Below, piece by piece: positions 19,501 through 29,769 of a stretch of DNA of 64,000 bases (the stretch's first letter is position 1; each line of letters starts with the position of its first letter). A model generated the notes under the pieces. It had not been told where the DNA came from, made no database searches, and was given only the letters and a program-made list of their open reading frames with translations. A program made the position numbers and the translations under genes. The stretch is from Roseateles noduli (GTDB lineage Bacteria > Pseudomonadota > Gammaproteobacteria > Burkholderiales > Burkholderiaceae_C), in the NCBI GenBank assembly GCA_002205125.1, contig NIOE01000002.1, positions 620,001 through 684,000 on the forward strand. The letters are read 5' to 3'.

Positions 19501-19995
19501 TCACTTGCGGTAGTTGTCGAAGCTCAGCGGCAGGTCGGGCAGCGCCTTGCGAAGCGCGGCCTGGGCGCCTTGCAGGTCGTCCAGCGACTTGCCGGTGATG
19601 CGCACGATGTCGCCTTCGATCTGGGCCTGCACCTTGAGCTTGCTTTCCTTGATCGCGGCGACGACCTTCTTGGCCTCGGGGGCCTCCAGGCCGTTCTTGA
19701 TCTTGTAGACCTGCTTGACGCGGTCGCCTCCCAGCTTCTCGATCTTCTCCTGCTTGTCGACGAAGCCGAGCACGACGCCCTGCTTGGTCAGTTTCGAATA
19801 GAGCACGGCCTCGATCTGCTCGAGCTGGAACTCGGCGTCGCCGGTGGCGTGGACTTCCTTTTCCTTGTCCTTCCACTCGATGGCGGCGCTGGTGCCCTTG
19901 AAGTCGAAGCGGGTGGCGATTTCCTTGGCGCTGGCGTCCACGCTGTTGCGGACCTTCACCATGTCGGGTTCGAGGACGGTGTCAAAGCTGGGCAT
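19501..19995 (-). CDS. YajQ family nucleotide/c-di-GMP-binding protein
   Basis: The protein has 164 residues from the ATG at 19995; a longer in-frame extension to 20160 overlaps the murB region and does not look like the family. It shows the YajQ start MPSFDTVLEPDMVKVRNSVD, the motif TRFDFKGT, and an FDNYRK end. Family members bind RNA or nucleotides, and the Xanthomonas homologue is a c-di-GMP effector. It is divergent from murB across 91 bases. Confidence 0.93.
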   Translation of the reverse strand: MPSFDTVLEPDMVKVRNSVDASAKEIATRFDFKGTSAAIEWKDKEKEVHATGDAEFQLEQIEAVLYSKLTKQGVVLGFVDKQEKIEKLGGDRVKQVYKIKNGLEAPEAKKVVAAIKESKLKVQAQIEGDIVRITGKSLDDLQGAQAALRKALPDLPLSFDNYRK

Positions 19996-20086
19996 GTACG
20001 GCTCTTTCAGAGGGGGAGGGCGGTGACCGATGGTCGGGGGCCGGCCTCCGAGGGGATCTTCAGGGATATGGGCGAGAATTCTAGCC

Positions 20087-21157
20087 ATGCAGTCTCCCGC
20101 CATCCCCCCCTCGACCGAGCGCCGCGAGGGCGTCGTCATCGAGCACGACGTCAACCTCAAGCCCTACAACACCTTCGGCCTGCCCGCGACGGCGCGCCGG
20201 CTGGTGCGCATCCGCGAGGAACTGGACGTCCGCCGCGTCGTCGACCACCCCGAACTGGGCCGTGCGCCCAAGTTCGTGCTGGGCGGCGGTTCGAATCTCG
20301 TGCTGACCAAGGACGTCGACGCGGTCGTGCTGAAGATGGAGATCCAGGGGCTGAGCGTCGAGGAACGCGAGGACTGCTGGATCGTCGAATCCGGCGCCGG
20401 CGTGCCCTGGCACGAGGCGGTGGCGTGGTCGCTGGCGCAGGGCGTGCCGGGACTGGAGAACCTGGCGCTGATCCCGGGCACGGTGGGGGCCGCGCCGGTG
20501 CAGAACATCGGCGCCTACGGCATCGAGCTGAAGGACCGGCTGGAGAGCGTGGACGTGGTCGACCTGACGACCGGTCGGCGCGTGACGCTGCCGGCGTCGG
20601 TGTGCAGATTCGGTTATCGCGACAGCGTGTTCAAGCAGAGCGGCTACGGCGGCCTGGCGGGCAAGAGCGTGATCACGAAGGTGCGGTTGCGCTGCCCCAA
20701 GCCGTGGCAGCCGCAGCTGGGCTATCTGGACCTCGAACGCAAGATGGCCGAGACCGGCATCGCCGCGCCCGACGCGCGCCAGGTGTTCGAGTGGGTCTGC
20801 GAGATCCGCAGCGCCAAGCTGCCGGACCCGGCGCGCATCGGCAACGCGGGCAGCTTCTTCAAGAACCCGGTGGTCAGCGCGGAGCAGTGCCGCGACATCA
20901 TCGCGCGCGACCCGCACATCGTGCATTACCCGATGGCCGACGGCAGCTTCAAGCTGGCCGCAGGCTGGTTGATCGATGCCTGCGGGTGGAAGGGCAAGAG
21001 TGTCGGCGGCGCGGCGGTCTACGAGAAACAGGCACTGGTGCTGGTGAACCGCGGCGAGGCCCGCGGCGCCGAAGTCGTCACGCTCGCGCGCGCGATCCAG
21101 GAAAGCGTCTACGGCCGTTTCGGCATCCGGCTGGAACCGGAGCCGGTGGTCGTCTGA
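20087..21157 (+). CDS. murB: UDP-N-acetylmuramate dehydrogenase MurB
   Basis: The protein has 356 residues from the ATG at 20087; upstream in-frame codons lie in the divergent yajQ gap. It opens with NTFGLPATARRLV, has the FAD-binding GGGSNLVLT loop (about residues 66-74), and RFGYRDSVFK. The catalytic proton donor Ser is in GNAGSFFKNP, about Ser256, as in type I MurB, and a C-terminal Glu segment follows. It reduces UDP-GlcNAc-enolpyruvate to UDP-MurNAc in peptidoglycan synthesis. It converges on the HNH gene, leaving 7 bases. Confidence 0.96.
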   Translation: MQSPAIPPSTERREGVVIEHDVNLKPYNTFGLPATARRLVRIREELDVRRVVDHPELGRAPKFVLGGGSNLVLTKDVDAVVLKMEIQGLSVEEREDCWIVESGAGVPWHEAVAWSLAQGVPGLENLALIPGTVGAAPVQNIGAYGIELKDRLESVDVVDLTTGRRVTLPASVCRFGYRDSVFKQSGYGGLAGKSVITKVRLRCPKPWQPQLGYLDLERKMAETGIAAPDARQVFEWVCEIRSAKLPDPARIGNAGSFFKNPVVSAEQCRDIIARDPHIVHYPMADGSFKLAAGWLIDACGWKGKSVGGAAVYEKQALVLVNRGEARGAEVVTLARAIQESVYGRFGIRLEPEPVVV

Positions 21158-21164
21158 TCCGGGA

Positions 21165-22007
21165 TCAGGCGGCCAGCAGTCCCCACGTCCGCAAGAAATG
21201 CCGCGTCATGCCCGCGAACGGCTGATCGCCGTCGGCGCGGCGGCGGATGCCGGCGAGGACCTTCGCTGCGTTCGGTGATGCCGGGTCCATCTCCTGGAAT
21301 GCGAGGGCGAGGGTGCGCAGCAGGTCGTAGTGGTTCCAGCGCAGCCGCAGCAGCTCCGTGCGGTTGAGTCCGAGCACCTCTTCAGCGGCCTTCGCGGCGG
21401 CCTTGGCTTTCGCCGAGCGTCCGCGCGCGATGAGCCAGACCTCGTGCGTCTCCTCGATCGCGTTCCACGACAGCAGCTTCTCGGGATCGACGAGGTAGGG
21501 ATCGGGCAGATGCGGCTGCTCGCCGGCGAAGAAGCGTTTCAGCGACGCGTCCGTGGCGCCGGCCGGATCGAGGCAGAAGGTCGCGGCGAGCGCCGCCGCC
21601 TTGGTGGCCTCGGCCGGTTGCGCGGCGGGCATGCGAGGCGGCTTCAATCGCGCGCCGGTCACGGGGAAGGTGTTGCCCTTGTAGACCTGATTGCAGACCT
21701 GGCAGCTGAAGGTGTAGTTGTCGACGCAGTACGCGAGCCACCAATACAGGTCCTTGGGCCGGAAGTGCTCGACGTCGCCGTGCGCGACCACGGCCGTGTC
21801 GGCTTCGCAGTAGGCGCACTTGCCGGCCGAATCGATCTTGAGCGCCGGCTTGGCGGTCGACCAGATCTGTCGCGCCTTGGGCTTGAAGTCGACCTTGCCG
21901 CCGTCCTCGTAGAAGTAGCCTTCAAGCTTGAGCACCCGCTGCTGCAGCTTGGCGCCGGTGAACGCGCCCAGGCTCGCGGCATCCCGGCCGCGCCGCAGCC
22001 GGATCAC
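21165..22007 (-). CDS. ptuB: HNH endonuclease, PtuB-like (Septu defence system)
   Basis: The protein has 280 residues from a GTG start at 22007 that overlaps the stop of the ATPase gene (GTGA). A much longer open frame runs upstream but is only a shadow of the ATPase gene. It has CAYC near residues 64-67, DVEHFRPK with His81, and CQVCN with Asn106 followed by YKGN. These are the metal-binding Cys pairs and HNH residues seen in Septu PtuB and the retron-linked HNH family. The C-terminal half is Ala/Leu-rich and helical. With the ATPase it should form a two-component anti-phage system; this rests on motifs and gene order. Confidence 0.78.
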   Translation of the reverse strand: MIRLRRGRDAASLGAFTGAKLQQRVLKLEGYFYEDGGKVDFKPKARQIWSTAKPALKIDSAGKCAYCEADTAVVAHGDVEHFRPKDLYWWLAYCVDNYTFSCQVCNQVYKGNTFPVTGARLKPPRMPAAQPAEATKAAALAATFCLDPAGATDASLKRFFAGEQPHLPDPYLVDPEKLLSWNAIEETHEVWLIARGRSAKAKAAAKAAEEVLGLNRTELLRLRWNHYDLLRTLALAFQEMDPASPNAAKVLAGIRRRADGDQPFAGMTRHFLRTWGLLAA

Positions 22008-23473
22008 TTCGAGCGCTCCGCCCGCTTCACGGCCGCCTTCAACTTGGTCGGCGACAGCGCGGGCACCGTCGCGGCAGGCTTCGCCGCGCCAGCTTTCGCG
22101 GCGAGCGGCTTCGTCGTGCCTTTGGCAGCGGACTCTTTCGCCGGTGCTGTCTTCACGGACTTCGCCGTCTTTGCCGATGCTGCCGCCTGCTTCGCGATCG
22201 TCGTCTTCAGTTCCTTCAGCAGCGCCGTCTGCTGGCGGGCGTAGTCGGGCACCGCGTCCCACTCGGGCGCGACGCGCAGGACCTCGGCGCTGCGCTGCAG
22301 CTGCGTGCGCTCGCGCGAGGTCAACGCCTTGCCTTGCGTCTTGGTCTTCGTGTGCAGCTTGCGCGCCGTGTTGCGGGCGGTCTCTACCGCCACCGAGTCC
22401 GTCGACTCCAGCCCGAACATCGGGCTCATCAGCAGCTGGTGCAGCATCATGAGCCGCGGCTCGCCGACGAAGGGCACCAGCGTCGGTCGCTGCTTCGGGC
22501 CTTCGCGGCGGATGACGAAGAGCTCGCCTTCGCCGCTCTGCTGCGCGGTCAGCGCCGAGTGCGTCGTCGCGATGAACTGGAAGTTCGGCAGCAGGTTCGA
22601 GAGGAAGTCCACCAGCTGCCGGCGCCAGACCGGATGCAGATGCAGGTCGAGTTCGTCGATCAGCAGCACGCCGCGCGTGGCCAGCGGATCCTTGCGATCG
22701 GGGAAGGCTTCGGTGATCCGATAGAGCAGGTCGCCGCACCAGGCCGCCATGTTCTGGTAGCCGTCGGACAGCTGGTTCAACGGCACTTCGCCGTCGACGG
22801 TCTTGAACATCAGCTGCCCGGATGCCTTGTCGATGCGCGAGAAGTTCATGCCCCGCATCAACTTGTTGAGGGCCGCGCGGATAGGCGCCAGCGCCGACTC
22901 GCCGCGCCGGTAGTCGAGGTCCATGGCCCAGCGCTGCAGCGACACCAGCGACGCATCCGGCGAGAACATCGACGCCAGCGCGCGCGCCCGTGAGGAACGC
23001 GCCGAGTCGTCCAGCGGCCCGCTCGCGCGCTTGCCGCTTTCGGGCGGCCGACGGGACACGCCGTACCCGAGCACGAAGTAGTTGCGGTCCGCATGACGGA
23101 TCGCCGCATCCAGCGCTTCCAGCGTCTGCGCGTTGCGCTCGAAGATCTGGCGCAGCCCGTCGCCGCGGTGCAGCTCCAGCGCGATCTCGCGCCGCTCGCC
23201 CTTGGCGGTCACCAGCGTGCCGGCGATGCGGCATTGCCGCATGCCGTTGCGGATCCACGCGTCCGCGTCGCCGAGCAGCTCCGGCAGCGCCTCGCTGCCG
23301 GCCAGCAGCAGACCGATCGAACGCAGCACGGTGCTCTTGCCGCAGCCGTTCTCCCCGAGCAGCAGCGTCCAGCGCCGGTTCGTGCCGGCCGGTGCGTCCG
23401 GACCCGCGCCGAAGTCGATGGCCAGCGAGGCCATCGAGCGAACGTTGGTCAGCGCGATCCGGGACAGGTACAT
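22004..23473 (-). CDS. ptuA: AAA/ABC-type ATPase, PtuA-like (Septu defence system)
   Basis: The 489-residue protein has Walker A GENGCGKST (residues 40-48) and an ABC signature-like LSDGYQ (235-240). Walker B is LLIDELDLHLHP with Glu274, and the switch His is in TTHS (His305). This is the layout of PtuA and OLD/RecF-like ATPases. Residues from about 428 to the end form a Lys/Ala/Pro-rich tail like histone H1, which is unusual. A Shine-Dalgarno (GGAGAG) precedes the ATG. The downstream HNH gene overlaps by 4 bases, so the two are translationally coupled. It probably senses phage and activates the nuclease. Confidence 0.78.
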   Translation of the reverse strand: MYLSRIALTNVRSMASLAIDFGAGPDAPAGTNRRWTLLLGENGCGKSTVLRSIGLLLAGSEALPELLGDADAWIRNGMRQCRIAGTLVTAKGERREIALELHRGDGLRQIFERNAQTLEALDAAIRHADRNYFVLGYGVSRRPPESGKRASGPLDDSARSSRARALASMFSPDASLVSLQRWAMDLDYRRGESALAPIRAALNKLMRGMNFSRIDKASGQLMFKTVDGEVPLNQLSDGYQNMAAWCGDLLYRITEAFPDRKDPLATRGVLLIDELDLHLHPVWRRQLVDFLSNLLPNFQFIATTHSALTAQQSGEGELFVIRREGPKQRPTLVPFVGEPRLMMLHQLLMSPMFGLESTDSVAVETARNTARKLHTKTKTQGKALTSRERTQLQRSAEVLRVAPEWDAVPDYARQQTALLKELKTTIAKQAAASAKTAKSVKTAPAKESAAKGTTKPLAAKAGAAKPAATVPALSPTKLKAAVKRAERSK

Positions 23474-23500
23474 GGGCGGGGCTCTCCGTGGTGGAGAGGG

Positions 23501-23524
23501 ACTATAAGAGACGACGGCCGTCGT
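23501..23524 (-). promoter_or_regulatory. Candidate promoter with palindromic operator for the ptuAB pair
   Basis: On the minus strand a TATAGT -10 hexamer (23501-23506) lies about 28 bases before the ptuA start. Immediately upstream is a perfect 14-bp palindrome, ACGACGGCCGTCGT (23511-23524), where a repressor would block polymerase. The -35 is weak. It sits in the 54-base gap after the beta-helix gene. Confidence 0.4.
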
Positions 23525-23527
23525 TCA

Positions 23528-24976
23528 CTACAGACAGGGGACCGTTTCCCCGCCCCTGAGGTCGTTGTCGCGCGGCGTCGAGTAGTTCTCGATCGTCGCG
23601 AAGTTCCGCGTGCCCGCCTCGGGTTTGAGCATCGTCAATGCACAGCGTGGCGCGGCCCAGAAATGATTGGCGCGGATCTCGACATCGTCGGGCGAGGTGT
23701 GTTGAGCGCCCATGCCGCTGACGGCAACGCGGAGCGCCATCGGCGCGTCGTTGAGCCGGTTGTCCCAGATCACCGTCTTCTTGACCGGTCCGGGGAAGTG
23801 CCCGCTGCGGATCAGGATCAACGGCACGTGCTCGAAGTGGTTCTCCCCGATGAGCGCGTCAGAGGGCGTGTCGACATACACCGGCGGCACCTTGCGCGTG
23901 TTGAACCCGATGGCATTGAAACTGTTCCGTGACATTTCCATGTGGCGCGGCGAAAGGATCTGCGCTGCCGCGCGAGGCGACTCCGCCGCTGCCGAGGTCT
24001 GATCCGGCGCGCTGAGCGCGACCCGGTTGTACGCGATCTCGAGGGGCACGGCGAGCATGGACCGGATGGCGACGAGATAGTGCCCGTTGCGCTCAGCGCT
24101 GTCGGCGGGCGAGCGTCGCATCGCCAACAGCATGGCGCGGGTACGAGGCGCGATGTGTCTGTCCGATCGAACCGGGTTCCAGTCCGCGTCGACGGCGCCG
24201 ATGAGGTTGCGCGTGATGCAGACCTTGGAGGTCGGCGACCCGGCAGTATCCTGGTCTGCCGTCGTGCCTCCTGTCGTCCGCAGGTCGATGCCGAAGCCGG
24301 GCACGTCCCCGGAACGCCGCAACACGTTGCCTTCCACCGTGTGACGACCGCGGGCGACGGTGATCTGCGCCTCCTTGCCATGGGTGCCCGTCAGGCCGTT
24401 CCACCGCACCGTCGACGGCGGTATGCCGTCCACCACGATCCGCGTGTTGTGGAGCTGCAGTCCTTCGATCAGGACGCCGGTCGCCGCGGAAATGTCCGTG
24501 GTGATCCTGGCCGGCGCCGCGTCGACGCTTTCCAGGCGCGTGTTGCCGGTGGCGCTGCCGACCAGTCCCGTGCCGCCGGGCAACTGCAGCTCCCCCGCGA
24601 AGGCATAGCGGCCCGATGGCAGGAAGAGGGCGGCTCCCTGCTTCCCGAGTTGAGCGAGCGCCGCGCGCAAGGCGGGGCCCTGGTCCGTGGTGGCCATGCC
24701 TTCCTGAGCCGTCTGGGAGAGGATGCCGACATCGGCGGCGCACACCCGACGGGGCGTCTCCGCGACGGTGGTCTCCCACATTGGTTCGCCACCACAGAGC
24801 GGTGCCGCCCGATCGCCCCCATGCGACGCGTCCTCACTGGCCAGGGCAGGCGAGACCGCCATGCCCATGGCGCTCAAAAGGGGCAGGACGCACAGGAGCG
24901 TCGATCGCGGGAGACGACGTGCGACGGTGTTGGTGACGGTCGATTGGAACTGGGAAACGGAAATGGACACGGACAT
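23528..24976 (-). CDS. Secreted right-handed beta-helix protein (pectate-lyase-superfamily fold)
   Basis: The 482-residue protein starts with a long signal peptide (cleavage near PALA, about residue 46). A pectate-lyase-superfamily-like N-terminal segment follows (DQGPALRAALAQLGKQGAALFLPSG), then many short NxI/V-type coils (IEGLQLHNTRIVVDG, VEGNVLRRSGD, MSRNSFNAIGF, IGENHFEH, IRANHFW) typical of parallel beta-helices. No catalytic set for polygalacturonase or pectate lyase is recognisable, so the substrate is unknown. An AAGGAG Shine-Dalgarno lies 8 bases before the ATG. It is upstream of ptuA on the same strand but probably unrelated in function. Confidence 0.7.
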   Translation of the reverse strand: MSVSISVSQFQSTVTNTVARRLPRSTLLCVLPLLSAMGMAVSPALASEDASHGGDRAAPLCGGEPMWETTVAETPRRVCAADVGILSQTAQEGMATTDQGPALRAALAQLGKQGAALFLPSGRYAFAGELQLPGGTGLVGSATGNTRLESVDAAPARITTDISAATGVLIEGLQLHNTRIVVDGIPPSTVRWNGLTGTHGKEAQITVARGRHTVEGNVLRRSGDVPGFGIDLRTTGGTTADQDTAGSPTSKVCITRNLIGAVDADWNPVRSDRHIAPRTRAMLLAMRRSPADSAERNGHYLVAIRSMLAVPLEIAYNRVALSAPDQTSAAAESPRAAAQILSPRHMEMSRNSFNAIGFNTRKVPPVYVDTPSDALIGENHFEHVPLILIRSGHFPGPVKKTVIWDNRLNDAPMALRVAVSGMGAQHTSPDDVEIRANHFWAAPRCALTMLKPEAGTRNFATIENYSTPRDNDLRGGETVPCL

Positions 24977-25170
24977 GGACAGGGCTCCTTTTTAGCGCGG
25001 TGCACAAGCGGCACCGCTCCTGGAATTCCATGTTTTTCGTGTCGCGTCGACCATGACCCGGGTAAGTCCGGCTGAGGCCGATGGCGCCTCTTCAACGCTG
25101 CGCCGTCACCACTTTCTGTGGTCTGTCTTCGAATATGGAACGCAGCCCCTGCCTCGGGCCGTGCAGGAGG

Positions 25171-25209
25171 TGCGCGACCTCCAGCGACCTCAAGCGGCCT
25201 CAAGCGGCC

Positions 25210-25220
<11 letters not shown>
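25171..25220. repeat. Decameric tandem repeat spanning the hybrid-kinase stop codon
   Basis: There are three perfect copies of CAAGCGGCCT (25191-25220), preceded by two degenerate copies (25171-25190). The kinase stop codon (25210-25212, minus strand) falls inside the array. Confidence 0.85.
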
Positions 25221-27144
<1,924 letters not shown>

Positions 27145-27146
27145 GC

Positions 27147-27680
27147 TCAACGCAGCTCCAGATGGGTGAGCTGCCACGCCGAACGCCCGTAGAAGATGCT
27201 GTTGCGCAGCTCGGGCGCGCGGTCGAACGGATAGATCAGGAACAGCGGCCCCTTGTCGCGGACGGCCATCGGCTTGTCGTCGATCAGCCGCGCGACGATG
27301 ACGTCGTAGCGGGCGGTGTCGCCGACGGGGATGCTGACCCGGTAATCGTTGAGCGCCCGCGCCTCGATCGTGCGACCCTGCGCGCCCGCCGCGGCGAGCA
27401 CGTCGCGCAGGAGCGGACCGGTGAACTTGCGCGGGCTCGGGTACCAGGGGGTCTGCGTGCTGAAGCTCACCTGCGGCAGCTTCTCGAGCATCGCCATGTC
27501 GAAGGCCGCACGGCCATCGCGGTTGGCATTGCGCAAGGCGCCGCCGACCGTCAGCACGACCGGGCCGGCGGGCAGGTCCAGCGGCGGCTCGGCGGGGACC
27601 GCCCACGCCGACGGGGCGACGGTGGATCCCAGGACACAGGTCAACAGCCCGAGCAGGGCGGAACGGCGCGCGATCAGCAT
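27147..27680 (-). CDS. Periplasmic SUOX/molybdopterin-binding-fold protein, no cysteine in mature part
   Basis: The protein has 177 residues from the ATG at 27680; a start at 27707 with GGAAG upstream is also possible. A signal peptide (MLIARRSALLGLLTCVLG...AWA) precedes a short domain like the oxidoreductase molybdopterin-binding fold: LTVGGALRN, FTGPLLRDVLAAAG, NDYRVSIPVGD, MAVRDKGPLFLIYPFD. The mature part contains no Cys, so the usual Mo-ligand Cys of sulfite-oxidase-type enzymes is absent. It is probably not a redox enzyme but a periplasmic sensor module for the kinase encoded 2 bases downstream. Confidence 0.72.
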   Translation of the reverse strand: MLIARRSALLGLLTCVLGSTVAPSAWAVPAEPPLDLPAGPVVLTVGGALRNANRDGRAAFDMAMLEKLPQVSFSTQTPWYPSPRKFTGPLLRDVLAAAGAQGRTIEARALNDYRVSIPVGDTARYDVIVARLIDDKPMAVRDKGPLFLIYPFDRAPELRNSIFYGRSAWQLTHLELR

Positions 27681-27894
27681 GGACGGAGACACGGCCCGAC
27701 CTCGCATCCCACTTCCGGGTCGAAAACGGATGCCGTACAGGGCATTGGTGAAAGCCCGCATGCTACGCGCGGGGCCCGGGCGGAGCATCTACGGGACCAC
27801 CCCAATGCCAGGGACCAGTCTTGTTTACGCCACACGTGGGCGGGGCGCGCCCCGGAGCCCTTCCACTGCGGTATGCCAAGCGCGGGCACTCCAC

Positions 27895-27930
27895 GGTGCA
27901 GGGGGCATCCCTCCGGGAACCCCCAGCACC
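27895..27930. repeat. Imperfect inverted repeat upstream of the acyl-CoA synthetase gene
   Basis: GGTGCAGGGGG (27895-27905) and CCCCCAGCACC (27920-27930) pair at 10 of 11 positions around a 14-base loop. It lies about 125 bases before the start at 28054. The rest of the gap from 27681 to 28053 shows no gene. Confidence 0.5.
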
Positions 27931-28053
27931 ATTCCGGCCCCATCGGCGCTCGCTGCGTTCGAGTTCCATGGGCCTCTCTGTTGTCGCTGCGGTGACAAGA
28001 GGGCGCACGTGGTCGACTGAAGATCGGTCCAAACAAAGACAGGAGACAGATCG

Positions 28054-29766
28054 ATGACGCGCGTGGTCACCCCCCGTCCCGAAAATGCCGACGTGCAGTA
28101 CAGCCATTGGCCCGCCCGGCTGCCGCGGCAGCTGGCGATTCCGCGGACCTCGCTGTGGTTCAACCTGGACGTCGCCGCGAACCGGTATCCGGACAAGGCG
28201 GCGACGCAGTTCCTCGGCGCCACGCTGAGCTTCCGCGAGATGCGCCGCCAGGCCGAGGCGCTCGCCGGCTGGCTGCGCGCGCAGGGCGTGGGCAAGGGCG
28301 ACCGCGTGGCCCTGTTCCTGCAGAACTGCCCGCAGTACCTGATCGCGTTCTACGCGATCAACCGCGCCGACGCGGTCGTGGTGCCGGTCAATCCGATGAA
28401 CCGCGAGGACGAGTTCGGCCATTACCTCACCGACCCCGAAACCAAGGTCGTGATCTGCAGCGGCGAGCTCTCGGGCATCGTCGCCCGCGCGGCGGAGAAG
28501 CTGCCCGCGTCGCAGCGCCCGCGCGCGGTGCTGGTGACGCAGTACTGGCAGATGCTGCCGCCCGCCGGCCCCGATCCCGCCTGCGATGCGCCCGAAGCGA
28601 TGCGCCAGTGGCTGACCGCCGTGCACGAGCTGCCACCGGGCGCGACCGACTGGCGCGAGGCCATCGCCGCCAGTCACGTGCCGGGCCCGCACACCGCGGG
28701 ACCCGACGACCTGGCGATGCTGCCCTACACGTCCGGCACCACCGGACTGCCCAAGGGCTGCGTGCACACGAACGCGACGCTGATGTCCAACAGCTGCGGC
28801 GGCTGCCAGTGGGGCTACGCGAGTGCGGAATCGGTGGGGCTGGCCGTGGTGCCCATGTTCCACATCACCGGCACGCTGTACGGCGTGCTGGGGCCGGTGT
28901 TCATCGGCATGACGCTGGTGATCATGCCGCGCTGGGACCGCGAGCTCTGCGGGCGGCTGATCTCGCGCTACCAGGTCACGCACTGGACCTGCATCCCGAC
29001 GATGATCATCGACCTGTTCGCCAGCCCGAACTACAAGTCCTTCGACCTGCGCAGCCTGCGCTACCTGAGCGGCGGCGGCGCGGCCATGCCCAAGGCGGTG
29101 GCGGAACGCCTGCAGGCGGAGTTCGGCCTGACCTTCGCCGAAGGCTACGGCCTGACCGAAACCGCCGCGCCCAGCCACGGCAATCCGCCCGAGCGCGCGA
29201 AGCTGCAGTGCCTGGGCATCCCGATCTTCGGCGTCGATTCCCGCATCGTCGATCCGACGACGCTGGAGGAAATGCCGGTCGGTGAGGTGGGCGAAATCAT
29301 CACCCACGGTCCCATGGTGTTCCATGGCTACTGGCGGCAACCGGAAGCCACCGACGCCGCCTTCGTCGAGCTGGATGGCAAACGCTTCTTCCGCACCGGC
29401 GACCTCGGACGCATGGACGAGGAAGGCTATTTCTTCATCACCGACCGCCTCAAGCGGATGATCAACGCGAGCGGCTACAAGGTCTGGCCGTCAGAGGTGG
29501 AGATGCTGCTGTACCGCCACCCCGCCGTGCAGGAAGCCTGCATCATCGCGGCCAAGGACGCGTACCGTGGCGAGACGGTGAAGGCCGTCGTGGTGCTGCG
29601 CGCCGAGGCCAAGGGCAACACCACCGACAAGGACATCATCGACTGGGCCCACGAACACATGGCCGCTTACAAGGCACCCCGCATCGTGGAGTTCGTCGAC
29701 GCGCTGCCGAAGTCCGGCTCCGGAAAGGTCATGTGGCGGTTGCTGCAGGAGAAGGAAACGAGCTAG
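28054..29766 (+). CDS. ATP-dependent acyl-CoA synthetase (long-chain-fatty-acid-CoA ligase type)
   Basis: The 570-residue adenylate-forming enzyme carries A3 core YTSGTTGLPKG (about residues 224-234), A5 EGYGLTETAAPSH, A7 YFFITDRLKRMINASG and the C-terminal catalytic Lys region GSGKVMWRLL. It activates a carboxylic acid, probably a fatty acid, to acyl-AMP and then acyl-CoA. An AGGAGA Shine-Dalgarno lies 8 bases before the ATG. It is divergent from the sensor unit over a gap of about 370 bases and converges on the next gene with 3 bases between stops. Confidence 0.9.
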   Translation: MTRVVTPRPENADVQYSHWPARLPRQLAIPRTSLWFNLDVAANRYPDKAATQFLGATLSFREMRRQAEALAGWLRAQGVGKGDRVALFLQNCPQYLIAFYAINRADAVVVPVNPMNREDEFGHYLTDPETKVVICSGELSGIVARAAEKLPASQRPRAVLVTQYWQMLPPAGPDPACDAPEAMRQWLTAVHELPPGATDWREAIAASHVPGPHTAGPDDLAMLPYTSGTTGLPKGCVHTNATLMSNSCGGCQWGYASAESVGLAVVPMFHITGTLYGVLGPVFIGMTLVIMPRWDRELCGRLISRYQVTHWTCIPTMIIDLFASPNYKSFDLRSLRYLSGGGAAMPKAVAERLQAEFGLTFAEGYGLTETAAPSHGNPPERAKLQCLGIPIFGVDSRIVDPTTLEEMPVGEVGEIITHGPMVFHGYWRQPEATDAAFVELDGKRFFRTGDLGRMDEEGYFFITDRLKRMINASGYKVWPSEVEMLLYRHPAVQEACIIAAKDAYRGETVKAVVVLRAEAKGNTTDKDIIDWAHEHMAAYKAPRIVEFVDALPKSGSGKVMWRLLQEKETS

Positions 29767-29769
29767 GGC

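Noticed and set aside
16570-21225. A 1551-codon open frame on the plus strand across prsT and yajQ
   Set aside because: It is antisense to clear genes and rich in Arg/Gly/Gln/Leu without any domain pattern, which is the usual shadow of high-GC codon bias. Its last part merely runs through murB in another frame.
22008-23258. N-terminal extension of the HNH protein to about 697 residues
   Set aside because: The upstream part is an out-of-frame copy of the ATPase gene; the GTGA overlap gives a normal start and a normal PtuB length.
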